DNA of 64,000 nt from Acidimicrobiales bacterium (lineage in GTDB: Bacteria; Actinomycetota; Acidimicrobiia; Acidimicrobiales; SZUA-35). Positions 36,101-44,096 of this stretch are shown piece after piece; the stretch's first letter is position 1, and every line of letters starts with the position of its first letter. The position numbers were made by a program, and so were the translations under genes. The notes below the pieces were generated by a model that saw only the letters and a list, made by a program, of their open reading frames with translations, was not told where the DNA came from and did no database searches. The stretch spans positions 4,506 through 68,505 of the forward strand of contig JAHDBV010000001.1 of the NCBI GenBank assembly GCA_020630195.1, given 5' to 3'.

Positions 36101-38995
36101 GAGGTCGTACTCGGCGGCCGGGGTGGTCACGGTGACCGAGGCGCCGTCGTGGTCGTCCTCGTCACCACCGGCGTTGTCGACCTCGTCGTCGACCGGGGAC
36201 TCGGTGGTGGTGCCGTTCGTGGTGTCGGGCGTCGAGTCGGCGTCGTCGCCGTCGTCGACGGAGATCTCGGCCCAGTTGGTGAGGATGCCGGTCGCGCCGA
36301 CGTCGACGGTCGCGAGCACCTGGTAGGTCACCTGGTCGTCGACCGCGATCGCCGAGATCGTGACGTCGGGTGCGGTGCCACCGAAGGTGACGGCGTTGCC
36401 GTCGTCGGAGGTCGCCGGGGTCACGAGCGAGTCGTAGGTCAGCCCGGTCGGCAGGTACTCGGTCACCTCGACGTCCGCCGCGGGGAGGTCGCCCTGGTTG
36501 ATGACGGTGACGTCGAAGGTGACGGTCTCACCGACCGTCACGTTGACCGACTGTCCGGCGGCGAGGGTCTTCACCAGTGCGAGGTCGTACCGGTCGGTCG
36601 TGAAGCCGGCGTCGATGCTGTGGTCGTTCGCGCCGGCCGCACCGGTGGTGTAGGCGACACGGGACAGACCACCGCCGACGTCGGTGGCGTCGGAGTCGGT
36701 CTGGTCGCCACCGGAGGTGTTGGCCGTGGTCAGCTCGATCGCTTCGCCCGCGGGCCCGGTCACGCTGTTGGTGGCCACGTCGAACTCGACGACGTAGTCG
36801 GTGTTCGGTGCGATACCGGCCGGAACGGAGATGTTCGTGAACAGGTACCGGCCGGCGGCGTCGGTGGTGACCTGGCCCAGGCTGGGGCCGTTCGGGTCGC
36901 CGTCACCGTCGGTGTCGGCGAAGAGTCGCACGATCACGTCGGCGAGCGCCGGCTCCGACGGGTCGGCCTGGCCGTCACCGTCGGCGTCGAACCAGACGTA
37001 GTTGCCGATCTCGAGCGGCGCGGAACACATCCAGACGGCGTCACCGAGGCCGTTGGCCTTGCCGAACACGTTGCCGTCGGTGCCGTTCGAGGTGCCCTCG
37101 TAGAGCTCGTAGCGCTGCGGGGCGTCGCCGGCGTTCGCACCGGAGGACTCGAAGAACAGCACACCACCGGTCTGCACGTCGCGGGGGTCCATCGCCGTCA
37201 CGGCGACCCGGTCGGAACCGGGGATGAGGGCGAGGCCACCGAAGGCGACCTCGTCGTGGAGGGCGTTCAGTGCGTAGTCGCCGAAGTAGAACTCACCGGA
37301 CGGGGTGCCGTCGGAGGTGCCGGGCCCGACGGCCGGGTCGTCGGGGCCCTGGCCGGTGCCGGCGCCGCTGGTGGTGACCCCACCACACGACCCGTCGACC
37401 TCGAGGTCCCAGCCACTGGCGCCGTCGTCACACATCCGCAGGATGTCGCCGGAGCCGAAGGCCTCGTAGAGCTGGGGGTCGGAGAGGTCGGGCGAACGGT
37501 CGAACGAACCGATCTGGTCGCCGAACCGGTCCCGCAGACCGATGATGAGGTCGTCGCCGTCGAACTCGAGGTCGGCGAACATGGGCTGGGGATGGGCGAG
37601 CGAGTCGTCGGGCTGGGGGATGTTGGCCCAGACGTCCTCCCACGGCTCCCAGTCGGCATCGCGGTCGGCCGAGCAGGTGGACGCCACGTAGGCGGTGGCG
37701 GCGGCCGCGGTGCTGTTCGACGAGCCGGCGCAACGCCGGTTGTAGCCGAGGTTGAACGAGGTGACCTCGGTGAACCCGGGGGCGTCGAAGCGCATCACGT
37801 GGGCGGTGAGGTCCTGATCGCAGACGCCACCGACGAAGACGTTCGTGCCGTCGTGGGCGACGGCCATCGGACGCCACTGGGTCGCCACCGAGCAGGGGCT
37901 CGTGATGGCGGTCGCATCGGTGGCGGCGGTGAGGGCGGTGCCGGCCGCATCGAGCGGCAGGCGCACGAGGGTCTTGTCCTCCATGTGCACGGCCCAGAGG
38001 GTGTCGCCACCCGGGCCGAGCTCGAGGTCGCCGAGACCGGTCTTGCCGACCGCGGCGAACGCGTCGACGTCACGGTCCCAGCCGCTCGTGCCGCGGGGCA
38101 CCGCGGTGGCGTCCGCACCGGCGCCGAGGTCGACCAGCAACACCGGCGTGCCCGGTGAGGTGGTGACGGTGGGCACGACGTAGATGGCGCCCTCGCCGTT
38201 CGGGCCGTAGCCCGCGTGGCGCTTGGTGTAGGCACCGGCGTACAGGGTGTCCGAGCCCGGCCGGTAGGCCAGACCGTAGGTCGTGCCGATCTCGCCGGCG
38301 TCGCCGAGGAAGTCGGGGGTGGTGTGGCCCGGCTCACCGATGTAGCCACTCGAGGTCTCGTCGAAGCCGACGAGCACGTGCTCGTCCGCCGCGTCGACCC
38401 CCGACTGGTCGCCGCGCACGAAACAGGACGTGGCGAGTGCATAGGTGCCGCAGCGGTAGTCCGCCGGGTCGTGGAAGCCGAACACGAGGCCACCGACGGC
38501 GGCGTCGACGTTCTCGAGCCAGATCACACCGGTCTCGGCCTGCGGGCCGTCGGTCGTCGGCTGGTGTCCCGCCGGCGCCGTGGCCGGGTCGACCACGACC
38601 CGACAGTCGGCGCCCTCCACCGAGGCGAGGGAGAACGTGCCACTGACTCCCGTCGTCACGGTGTCGGTCGACACCTGGGGGGCCGTCGCCGGATCGCTGT
38701 CGTGGTCGTAGTCGCAGACGACGGTGACCTCGACACCCGACAGACCCGACTCGCCGGTGTCGAACTCACCGTCCGCGATGTCGGCCGGGGTCTGGTTGGT
38801 GCCGCCGTTGTCGTCGAAGACGATGCCGCCGATCGTGCCGGGGTCGCCGGGAGAGGCCGCCGCCGGGGTCGGTGCGGCGCCGGAGAGCAGCGCGGCGAAC
38901 ACGCCGATGGCGGCGCCGACACGCCAGCGCGAGCCGACGGATCGGGAGGTCGACGATGTCGACCCCCGGGGATTCGGGGAGATGGAGCGAGCCAT
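33107..38995 (-). CDS. second giant LAXTG-anchored surface protein (propeller-like N-terminus, SdrD-B and DUF11 modules)
   Basis: 1,962 aa from ATG 38995 (GAGG 9 nt upstream; the track adds 15 codons). Signal peptide, then an SdrD-B-like module (about 50, 'IGGIVFDDNGG'), a region at about 120-640 with periodic 'YRPGSDTLYAGAYTK' and 'GDTLWAVHMED' strands resembling a beta propeller, then alternating SdrD-B ('GNYVWFDADGDGQADPSEP' about 660; 'GNLVWLDLDADGIADDGEP' about 1180 and 1510; about 1660) and DUF11 modules (about 800, 960, 1340, 1780). C-terminus: LAFTG, hydrophobic helix, Arg-rich tail, as in the other giant. Calcium-rich rod-like architecture is expected. Likely a cell-wall adhesin; target unknown. 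Confidence 0.85.
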   Translation of the reverse strand: MARSISPNPRGSTSSTSRSVGSRWRVGAAIGVFAALLSGAAPTPAAASPGDPGTIGGIVFDDNGGTNQTPADIADGEFDTGESGLSGVEVTVVCDYDHDSDPATAPQVSTDTVTTGVSGTFSLASVEGADCRVVVDPATAPAGHQPTTDGPQAETGVIWLENVDAAVGGLVFGFHDPADYRCGTYALATSCFVRGDQSGVDAADEHVLVGFDETSSGYIGEPGHTTPDFLGDAGEIGTTYGLAYRPGSDTLYAGAYTKRHAGYGPNGEGAIYVVPTVTTSPGTPVLLVDLGAGADATAVPRGTSGWDRDVDAFAAVGKTGLGDLELGPGGDTLWAVHMEDKTLVRLPLDAAGTALTAATDATAITSPCSVATQWRPMAVAHDGTNVFVGGVCDQDLTAHVMRFDAPGFTEVTSFNLGYNRRCAGSSNSTAAAATAYVASTCSADRDADWEPWEDVWANIPQPDDSLAHPQPMFADLEFDGDDLIIGLRDRFGDQIGSFDRSPDLSDPQLYEAFGSGDILRMCDDGASGWDLEVDGSCGGVTTSGAGTGQGPDDPAVGPGTSDGTPSGEFYFGDYALNALHDEVAFGGLALIPGSDRVAVTAMDPRDVQTGGVLFFESSGANAGDAPQRYELYEGTSNGTDGNVFGKANGLGDAVWMCSAPLEIGNYVWFDADGDGQADPSEPALADVIVRLFADTDGDGDPNGPSLGQVTTDAAGRYLFTNISVPAGIAPNTDYVVEFDVATNSVTGPAGEAIELTTANTSGGDQTDSDATDVGGGLSRVAYTTGAAGANDHSIDAGFTTDRYDLALVKTLAAGQSVNVTVGETVTFDVTVINQGDLPAADVEVTEYLPTGLTYDSLVTPATSDDGNAVTFGGTAPDVTISAIAVDDQVTYQVLATVDVGATGILTNWAEISVDDGDDADSTPDTTNGTTTESPVDDEVDNAGGDEDDHDGASVTVTTPAAEYDLALVKLIDGGDPGPVSVGDQIDVTIVVRNQGAAPAAFSVIDTIPEGMNYVASTIAGVAAGGSSTDPIQLDDSDADPVGLSCAPAAGAPPTGGTFCSYTDSGGGTLGWTVPAGGDELDPGEEVELTYTAEVFSVTEVPTGTFRADEASVGQPMLTEFRNVAEIAIDNGADADSSPDLDPGDDDVIDRTERTDVTIDDEAGDSDDHDIAVLTPETLYELGNLVWLDLDADGIADDGEPGIAGVDVQVWRETGADGVGDDFVAQVTTDGDGHWVVTGLTAGDYQVVVPGGQTELATVFSTLPDVSDPDAGGDVDNDDNGLAVAPTIAGSEVRTGIVTLGGTEPTNETLRSDDPTDDHPGNSIADDASNMTVDVGYVDPEFDLALIHTIVGADPSPLEVGDSFQARITVANQGQTPGGATIRDLLPDGLTLTGATAEVGATGAVITTVAPGPDGEPQWSIDNLDPGEQVSILTTIRVDDVTDGTGALVPSFTLTAEITADTGPEADDDSTPDPDLGNDPVIDRLLESDITIDNQVGDSDDHDIVVVSPAPLYQLGNLVWLDLDADGIADDGEPGLSGVTVELLDADGDVVTDTVTNGDGHYVFGGLSAGDYRVRIDGAQTALAGHGSTTPTVADPDDDVDNDDNGEQSRPLTEVLSGTVTLGGTEPTDETLRSDDPTDDDTGVGQPDDRSNLSVDFGFIPLAGLGDLVFLDTDRDGVQDDGETGVAGVVVQLVDQGGNVVTETNTDADGRYEFRDLMPGTYGVVFELSTLPDGYRVTTRDVDVATDATDSDGDPATGATITTVLDPGEFDPTWDLGVHPAEIDLVISKTLNTEESIGAIAVWDITVRNNGPDPDPGPITVRDELPSALSFQASRGEGWICSGTTTIECVLDRTLAVGETTPLLQLTTQISGTGNVTNTASVLSFGLELVVSNNTGSAIVNPSTNNNGAVADGGDEGDTLAFTGVTTWLMVSGALILMIVGALLLSRTRRTVPVGARSQRSDD

Positions 38996-39020
38996 GGCGG
39001 GACCTCGGGCACGGGAGGGG

Positions 39021-39055
39021 AACCCGGTGCCAGTCGGCACCGCCGCCCCCGGGTT
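39021..39055 (-). terminator. nested hairpins between the pilin-like gene and the second giant gene
   Basis: AACCCGG/CCGGGTT encloses GGTGCC-AGTC-GGCACC. It lies 38-72 nt after the pilin-like gene and upstream of the giant gene's start. It may end the pilin transcript or lie in the giant gene's leader. Confidence 0.45.
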
Positions 39056-39092
39056 GAGGTCGCCGCCCGGGTCGTGGACCCCGGCGGCCGGC

Positions 39093-39833
39093 TCAGCGCA
39101 GGCTGACGCTCACCGAGGCGCTCTCGATCGCCGGGCCGCAGCTGCCGCCCGTCGTCGACTCGATGCGCAGGGTGCCGAGCTCTCCACCGTTCGGCGGCAG
39201 CTCGGCGGTCACGAGGTCGAACTCGCCGAAGTCGGTGTCGACCGAGAAGGTCTGCACGACCTCACCGTTCCAGAGCACCTGGCCCGTCTTCGCCCGACCG
39301 TCGGCCGTGGTCGAACCCTGACAGAAGTGGTTCTCCGAGGCGAGGAAGGTCAGCGTGTAGGGAGCGTTGCGGGCGACCCGGAGCTCGGTCTCGATGGCGC
39401 CGGGTTCGTTGCCGTTGAGATCGAGGATCTTCTCCCCGTTCGGTGCCGCGGCTCCGGTGTTGCGCCAGCGGGCGGACAGGGTCGGCTGGTCGACCCGGAA
39501 CGGATCGACGGATCCCTCCGCCACGGTCCAGATCCCGATGGTCTCGCCTTCGTCGTAGACGATGTAGAAGTCGTCCTCGCCGTCCTCGAACGACTGCGAC
39601 GCCGCGGCACCGCCACCGAAGCTGCCGCCCGAGTTGGTGGAACCGAAACCGCCGGACGCGCCAGCGTCGCCGTTGTCGAGCACTTCACCCTCGATGACCG
39701 CGGCGGTGTACTGCAGGTCCTCGTCGGCCGAGTCGCCGGTGTTCCGGAGTGCGAACACGACGACGCCCGCGATCACGGCGATGATCAGTCCGTACTCGAT
39801 GGCGCCGGCGCCACGCTCGTTCCTGCGTGCCAT
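39093..39833 (-). CDS. Flp-pilin-like N-terminus fused to a DUF642-like domain
   Basis: 246 aa. The first 35 residues ('RRNERGAGAIEYGLIIAVIAG') match Flp/Fap prepilins: a short basic leader, Gly-Ala cleavage region, Glu+5-like and Tyr, and a hydrophobic helix. Ordinary Flp pilins stop near 60 aa. Here a Gly/Ser linker is followed by about 165 residues resembling DUF642/choice-of-anchor beta sandwiches ('GIWTVAEGSVDPF', 'ILDLNGNEPGAIETELRV', 'PYTLTFLASENHFCQG', 'GPAIESASVSVSL'). It would display a binding domain on a pilus or the membrane. No Tad assembly genes are near. The track start upstream (40010) is not convincing. Confidence 0.75.
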   Translation of the reverse strand: MARRNERGAGAIEYGLIIAVIAGVVVFALRNTGDSADEDLQYTAAVIEGEVLDNGDAGASGGFGSTNSGGSFGGGAAASQSFEDGEDDFYIVYDEGETIGIWTVAEGSVDPFRVDQPTLSARWRNTGAAAPNGEKILDLNGNEPGAIETELRVARNAPYTLTFLASENHFCQGSTTADGRAKTGQVLWNGEVVQTFSVDTDFGEFDLVTAELPPNGGELGTLRIESTTGGSCGPAIESASVSVSLR

Positions 39834-39882
39834 ACCGGCTGGTAACGGCAACGGATCGAGCCGGCTTGAGCCGAGCGGTCGA

Positions 39883-41280
39883 TCAGGCCCGGGCCGGCCG
39901 GGCCGTTCGACCCTCGACGGTGGTGAAGAACTGGCCGATGGCCTTCGGGATCCCGTAGCTCCACGTCGGATACGGATGGATCGCCTGCGCCAGGCGACCG
40001 GTGAAGGCACCGAGGCGCATCGCCAGGGAGATCTCGGCGATCATCTCGCCGGCTCGGGGGGCGACGATCGTGGCGCCCACGATCCGACCGCCACCACGCA
40101 TCCCGAGACCCGGGCGGGGTGCGGCGACGATCCGGATGACACCGTCGGTGTGCCCGGCGGCGAGGGCCCGGTCGTGTTCGTCGAGGGGGAGCTCGGCCAC
40201 CATCGCACCCTCGAACCGGGACGCCGCCTCGGCTTCGGTCACGCCGATCCGGGCCACCTCCGGATCGGTGAAGGTCACCCACGGCACGAGGTCGGTGTCG
40301 AAGGTCTCGGGACGGAATCGTTGGACACGGCCGAGGGCGTTCGTGGCCGCGGTCCGCCCCATGGCGTCGGCGGCGTGGGTGAACGGCATGAGCCCCGTCA
40401 CGTCGCCGACGGCCCAGACCCGGTCGACCGAGGTGGCGAGGCCGTCGTCGACGTCGATCGCCCCGCGGTCGGTGAGTTCGATGCCCGCCTCGGCGAGGTC
40501 CGTGCCATCGGTGCGGGGACGCCGACCGACGGCCACGAGCAGGACGTCGGCCTCGACTCCGGTGGTGCCGTCGATCGCGAGGGCGAGTCCCGTCGGAGTC
40601 CCGGTGACGCCGGCCAGACCGACGCCGAGGACCCGCCGGACGCCCATGGCCTCGAGTCGGGCGTCGATGATCGCCGACACGTCGGGCTCTTCCCGGGACA
40701 GCACGCGGGGCGCGAGATCGACGAGGGTCACCTCGACACCGAGTCGGGCACATGCCATCGCCAGCTCACACCCGATGGCGCCCGCACCGAGGACGGCGAG
40801 CCGGGCCGGCAGCGCGTCCAGTTCCCAGAAGGTGTCGGTGGTGCGCGCCGTGCCGGCGGCCATCGCCTCGGCCAACCCGGGAATCGGCGGCACGGCCGCC
40901 GAGGCACCGAGGGCGAGCACCGTGCCGCGCCGGGGCCGGAGGCGACGCCCGTCGACCTCGACCGACCCGTCACCGTGCAGGCGCCCGCGGCCATCCACCA
41001 CCTCGACACCCTCGGCCCGGAGCACCTCGGCCGACTCGCTCCCGGCGACGTGTGCGACGACGCGGTGCACGGCGGCGAGCGCGTCGTCGGCGGAACGGCC
41101 GGCCGCCGCCGCTTCGATCAGCGTCTTCGACGGGACACAGCCGGTGAACGTGCAGTCACCACCGAGTGGGGCGTCGGCGACGAGCGCCACGTCGTGGCCG
41201 CGGCGTCGGGCCTCGCGGGCGGCCGCGAGGCCACCGGCGCCACCACCGACGACGATCAGATCCCATTCGTTCGTGCTCAT
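39883..41280 (-). CDS. FAD-dependent pyridine nucleotide-disulphide oxidoreductase
   Basis: 465 aa. FAD motif 'DLIVVGGGAGGLAAAREA', redox-active disulphide 'GGDCTFTGCVPSKTL', NAD motif 'LAVLGAGAIGCELAMACARLG', second FAD contact 'RVWAVGDVTG' and a dimer domain ending 'AIHPYPTWSYGIPKA'. The terminal His-x-x-Pro resembles the mercuric-reductase/LpdA-like branch more than true dihydrolipoamide dehydrogenase, and no pyruvate dehydrogenase genes are near. Substrate unknown. GAGGAG precedes the ATG. It follows trpF on the same strand by 67 bp and may share its transcript. Confidence 0.88.
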   Translation of the reverse strand: MSTNEWDLIVVGGGAGGLAAAREARRRGHDVALVADAPLGGDCTFTGCVPSKTLIEAAAAGRSADDALAAVHRVVAHVAGSESAEVLRAEGVEVVDGRGRLHGDGSVEVDGRRLRPRRGTVLALGASAAVPPIPGLAEAMAAGTARTTDTFWELDALPARLAVLGAGAIGCELAMACARLGVEVTLVDLAPRVLSREEPDVSAIIDARLEAMGVRRVLGVGLAGVTGTPTGLALAIDGTTGVEADVLLVAVGRRPRTDGTDLAEAGIELTDRGAIDVDDGLATSVDRVWAVGDVTGLMPFTHAADAMGRTAATNALGRVQRFRPETFDTDLVPWVTFTDPEVARIGVTEAEAASRFEGAMVAELPLDEHDRALAAGHTDGVIRIVAAPRPGLGMRGGGRIVGATIVAPRAGEMIAEISLAMRLGAFTGRLAQAIHPYPTWSYGIPKAIGQFFTTVEGRTARPARA

Positions 41281-41347
41281 GGCTCCTCAACCGATCGGGT
41301 GGTGGAGGCCTTCCCCCGCCGGGGCCCGGGATCGAACGGACGCCGGC

Positions 41348-42115
41348 TCAGCTGTCGGCGGACCAGTCGTAGAGCTCGCCGTCACCGGAGGACGTCGGAC
41401 GCGCCGGCGCGGGAGGCGGCTCCTCGGCGGGGGGCCGATCGAGGTCGATCGTGGGGGACGGCACGTCGAAGGCCTGGTCGTCGAAGCCGATGGATCGTGA
41501 ACCGTCGTCGTCCGGGGCGGCGGCGCGTGCATTCGTGATGAAGTGCCGCAGTTTCGTCGGGTCCTTCCGCCCCGGGGCCGCCTCGACGCCGGAGGCGACG
41601 TCGACGCCCCACGGCCGCACGATCCGGATGGCCTCGGCCACGTTGTCCGGATCGAGACCACCGGCGAGGAGGTACGGGCGGTCGATGCGACGCTCGGCGA
41701 GGGCGTGCCAGTCGACCGGAAGCCCCGAACCGGGGGCCGGACCGTCGACCATCGGGCGGACACCGCCGTAGGCCAACACGTCGTCGAGGCCGGGGTCGGA
41801 CATCGAGAACGCCTTGATCACACCGGGGACCCTGCGGGCGAGCCACTGCGTCTCGGTCGGGCTCTCACGACCGTGGAGCTGGACGACCCGCAGGCCGATC
41901 TGGTTGGCGAGCTCGGCCACCCGCTCGGGTCGTTCATCACGGAACACCCCGACCGAGATGATCTCGGGCGGGAGCCGGCGAACGACATCGCGTGCGAGCG
42001 CCGCGGTGACCTGGCGCTTCGAGGGGGCGAAGATCATGCCCACGGCATCGGCGCCGAGTCCGGCGGCGAGCAGTGCGTCCTCCACCGAGGTGATGCCACA
42101 GATCTTCACGAACAC
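41348..42115 (-). CDS. trpF: phosphoribosylanthranilate isomerase with disordered C-terminal tail
   Basis: 255 aa; tryptophan pathway step from phosphoribosylanthranilate to CdRP. Seen: 'VKICGITSVEDALLA', 'GMIFAPSKRQV', 'VVQLHGRES', 'LLAGGLDPDNV' and 'GVDVASGVEAAPGRKD', a (beta/alpha)8 barrel of about 200 residues. The remaining 50 or so residues are Pro/Asp/Ala-rich and lack barrel motifs, unusual for TrpF. GTG 42115 is 7 nt after TAGGGT (leaderless); GTG 42109 is an alternative. It lies 66 nt after trpC on the same strand. Confidence 0.93.
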   Translation of the reverse strand: MFVKICGITSVEDALLAAGLGADAVGMIFAPSKRQVTAALARDVVRRLPPEIISVGVFRDERPERVAELANQIGLRVVQLHGRESPTETQWLARRVPGVIKAFSMSDPGLDDVLAYGGVRPMVDGPAPGSGLPVDWHALAERRIDRPYLLAGGLDPDNVAEAIRIVRPWGVDVASGVEAAPGRKDPTKLRHFITNARAAAPDDDGSRSIGFDDQAFDVPSPTIDLDRPPAEEPPPAPARPTSSGDGELYDWSADS

Positions 42116-42181
42116 GACGACGACCCTACTCGCCGTGCCGGTCCGGCCCGGGAGCATTCCCGACCGGATGTCGCCGCCCGG

Positions 42182-42964
42182 TCAGCCGGCGGCCCGCATG
42201 GCCGCCACGGCGGCGGCCGGGTCGCCGGACCGCACGAGCGACTCTCCCACCAGCACGGCGTGATAGCCGGCGTCGGCGAGCACGGCGGCGTCGTCGGGGC
42301 CCGAGACGCCCGATTCGGCCACCCGCACGACATCGGGCGGCAGGCTGGCGCCCACCCGCACGGCGCGGTCGGTGTCGACCTCGAAGGTGACGAGGTCCCG
42401 CTGGTTCACGCCGACGAGTGTCGCTCCGACGGCGAGTGCGCCGTCGACCTCGGCCTCGTCGTGGGTCTCCACGAGCACGTCGAGGCCGAGTTCGGTGGCG
42501 AGGCCGTGGAAGTCGGCCAGCTCCACGTCGTCGAGTGCGGCCACGATCAGCAGCACACAGTCGGCCCCCATGAGGCGGGCATCGACGACGTCGTGGGCCG
42601 AGACCGTGAAGTCCTTGCGGATCACCGGCAGCTGTGTGGCCGCACGAGCGGCGCGTAGATCATCGGGGTGACCGCCGAAGAACTCGATGTCGGTGAGCAC
42701 CGACATCGCGGCGGCACCACCACGTTCGTAGCTCGCCGCCCAGTCGGCCGGCTCGAGATCGGGGCGCAGCGCACCCTTGGAGGGGCTGCGGCGTTTGATC
42801 TCGGCGATCACCGCGAGCCCGTCGGCGCCGGCGAGTGCGTCACGGAACCCGCGGGTCGGCTCGAGCCCGTCGGCCTCGGCGATCAGTGCGTCGAGCGACC
42901 GGGTGTCGTGGCGCGCGGCCTCCCGGTGCGCGTCGAGGATGCGGTCGAGATAGGTGGTGGCCAC
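42182..42964 (-). CDS. trpC: indole-3-glycerol phosphate synthase
   Basis: 260 aa. Converts CdRP to indole-glycerol phosphate. Barrel motifs seen: 'VIAEIKRRSPSKGALR', 'AAAMSVLTDIEFFGG', 'PVIRKDFTVSAHDV', 'GVNQRDLVTFEVD', 'RVAESGVSGPDD' and 'AVLVGESLVRSGDP'. GTG start 8 nt after TAACCT, leaderless-type. Its partner trpF follows; trpE lies about 8 kb away on the same strand, and trpA, trpB, trpD and trpG are not in the window. Confidence 0.96.
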   Translation of the reverse strand: MATTYLDRILDAHREAARHDTRSLDALIAEADGLEPTRGFRDALAGADGLAVIAEIKRRSPSKGALRPDLEPADWAASYERGGAAAMSVLTDIEFFGGHPDDLRAARAATQLPVIRKDFTVSAHDVVDARLMGADCVLLIVAALDDVELADFHGLATELGLDVLVETHDEAEVDGALAVGATLVGVNQRDLVTFEVDTDRAVRVGASLPPDVVRVAESGVSGPDDAAVLADAGYHAVLVGESLVRSGDPAAAVAAMRAAG

Positions 42965-42996
42965 GACCGATCAGGTTAGAGCCGAGCCGGGTCGGC

Positions 42997-43308
42997 TCAG
43001 AGCTCGACCCCCTTCGCCACCACGGGCCGGCACATCATGATCTCGGGACGGGCGGCCATGAACGGACCGAGAGCACCCATGGCGGCCTTCATCTCGTCGC
43101 CCTTGCCGTGCACGGCGAGGGCCTGGTCGTCGGTGTAGATCTCGTAGAACCAGTAGGTCTGGGCGTCGCCGGTGTCGGCGTTCGCCGCGTAGACCTCGAG
43201 ACCGTCCTCGGTGGCCGACGCGGCGATGAGGTCGGCGAGGGCCGCCTCGAACTCGGCGTTGGCACCTTCGTTGATGGTGAGCTTGGCGATCAGCGAGAGC
43301 TTCGACAT
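42997..43308 (-). CDS. antibiotic biosynthesis monooxygenase-fold (YgiN-like) protein
   Basis: 103 aa dimeric alpha/beta-barrel protein. Seen: 'LSLIAKLTINEGANAEFEAAL' and 'YWFYEIYTDDQALAVHGKG' with the conserved Trp/Tyr and His of this family, which includes quinol monooxygenases and haem-degrading enzymes. Substrate unknown. TACGTT sits 7 nt before the ATG, so it is probably leaderless and separate from trpC. Confidence 0.83.
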   Translation of the reverse strand: MSKLSLIAKLTINEGANAEFEAALADLIAASATEDGLEVYAANADTGDAQTYWFYEIYTDDQALAVHGKGDEMKAAMGALGPFMAARPEIMMCRPVVAKGVEL

Positions 43309-43413
43309 GGCGCCGAACGTACCGGAGCGGACCCGATCGGAGCGAGACGACGGCCGACCACCGGCACCGCAGTGTTCACGATCTCCTCACACGGGCGTCG
43401 TAGCATCGCCGCC

Positions 43414-44094
43414 GTGAGCCTCCAGATCGTCGTCGTCGAGGACGACCCCGACATCGCCGACGTGCTCGTCCTCTACCTCCAGCGGGAGGGCTGGTCGGTG
43501 TCGGTCGCCGGCGACGGGGCCCGGGCCCTCGACGTGATCCGGGCCCGACAGCCCGATCTCGTGCTGCTCGACATCGGACTGCCCGGCGACCTCGACGGCA
43601 CCGACGTGTGCCGCGAGCTCCGACGGTTCTCCGATGTGCCCGTGATGTTCCTGACCGCCCGCGACGACGAGGTCGACCGGATCCTCGGCCTCGAGCTCGG
43701 GGCCGACGACTACGTGACGAAGCCGTTCTCGGCCCGTGAGGTCGTCGCCCGCATCAAGGCGATCCTCCGTCGGGGCGAACGTGGTGCCCCGGCCGACGGC
43801 GACGCCCCGCTCCGCTACGAGCGGGCCGGCATCGTGGTCGACGGGGCACGCCGCGAGGTCACCGTCGAGGGCGACGTGGTGCCCCTCGCGGCCCAGGAGT
43901 TCGCCCTCATCGAGTTCCTCTGCCGCAATCTCGGCATCGCCCTGTCCCGCCAGCAGATCCTCGACGGCGCGTGGGGTGAGGGCTGGATCGGTGACATCCG
44001 CACCGTCGACGTGCACATCCGCCAGCTGCGCCGCAAGGTCGGCGACGCCCTCCCGCTCGAGACCGTACGCGGCGTCGGCTACCGGCTCGACTGA
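43414..44094 (+). CDS. OmpR-family response regulator
   Basis: 226 aa. Receiver with 'VVEDDPDIADVLVLYL', phospho-acceptor Asp in 'DLVLLDIGLPG', 'FLTARDDEVD' and 'YVTKPFSAREVV'; winged helix 'AAQEFALIEFLCRNLG', 'TVDVHIRQLRRKVGD', 'TVRGVGYRL'. GTG at 43414 lies 7 nt after TAGCAT; the track's longer form runs through the preceding intergenic region. The sensor kinase follows after 2 nt. GTTCACGATCT/CCTCACACGGG just upstream is a loose 11-bp repeat that might be an autoregulatory site. Confidence 0.94.
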   Translation: MSLQIVVVEDDPDIADVLVLYLQREGWSVSVAGDGARALDVIRARQPDLVLLDIGLPGDLDGTDVCRELRRFSDVPVMFLTARDDEVDRILGLELGADDYVTKPFSAREVVARIKAILRRGERGAPADGDAPLRYERAGIVVDGARREVTVEGDVVPLAAQEFALIEFLCRNLGIALSRQQILDGAWGEGWIGDIRTVDVHIRQLRRKVGDALPLETVRGVGYRLD

Positions 44095-44096
44095 CG

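Noticed and set aside
33662-38158. 1498-aa plus-strand ORF across the second giant gene
   Set aside because: Same shadow effect; the sense strand has signal peptide, SdrD-B/DUF11 modules and LAFTG anchor.
43375-43400. PHO-box-like direct repeat before the response regulator at 43414
   Set aside because: GTTCACGATCT and CCTCACACGGG match at too few positions to claim a Pho box; kept only as a remark.
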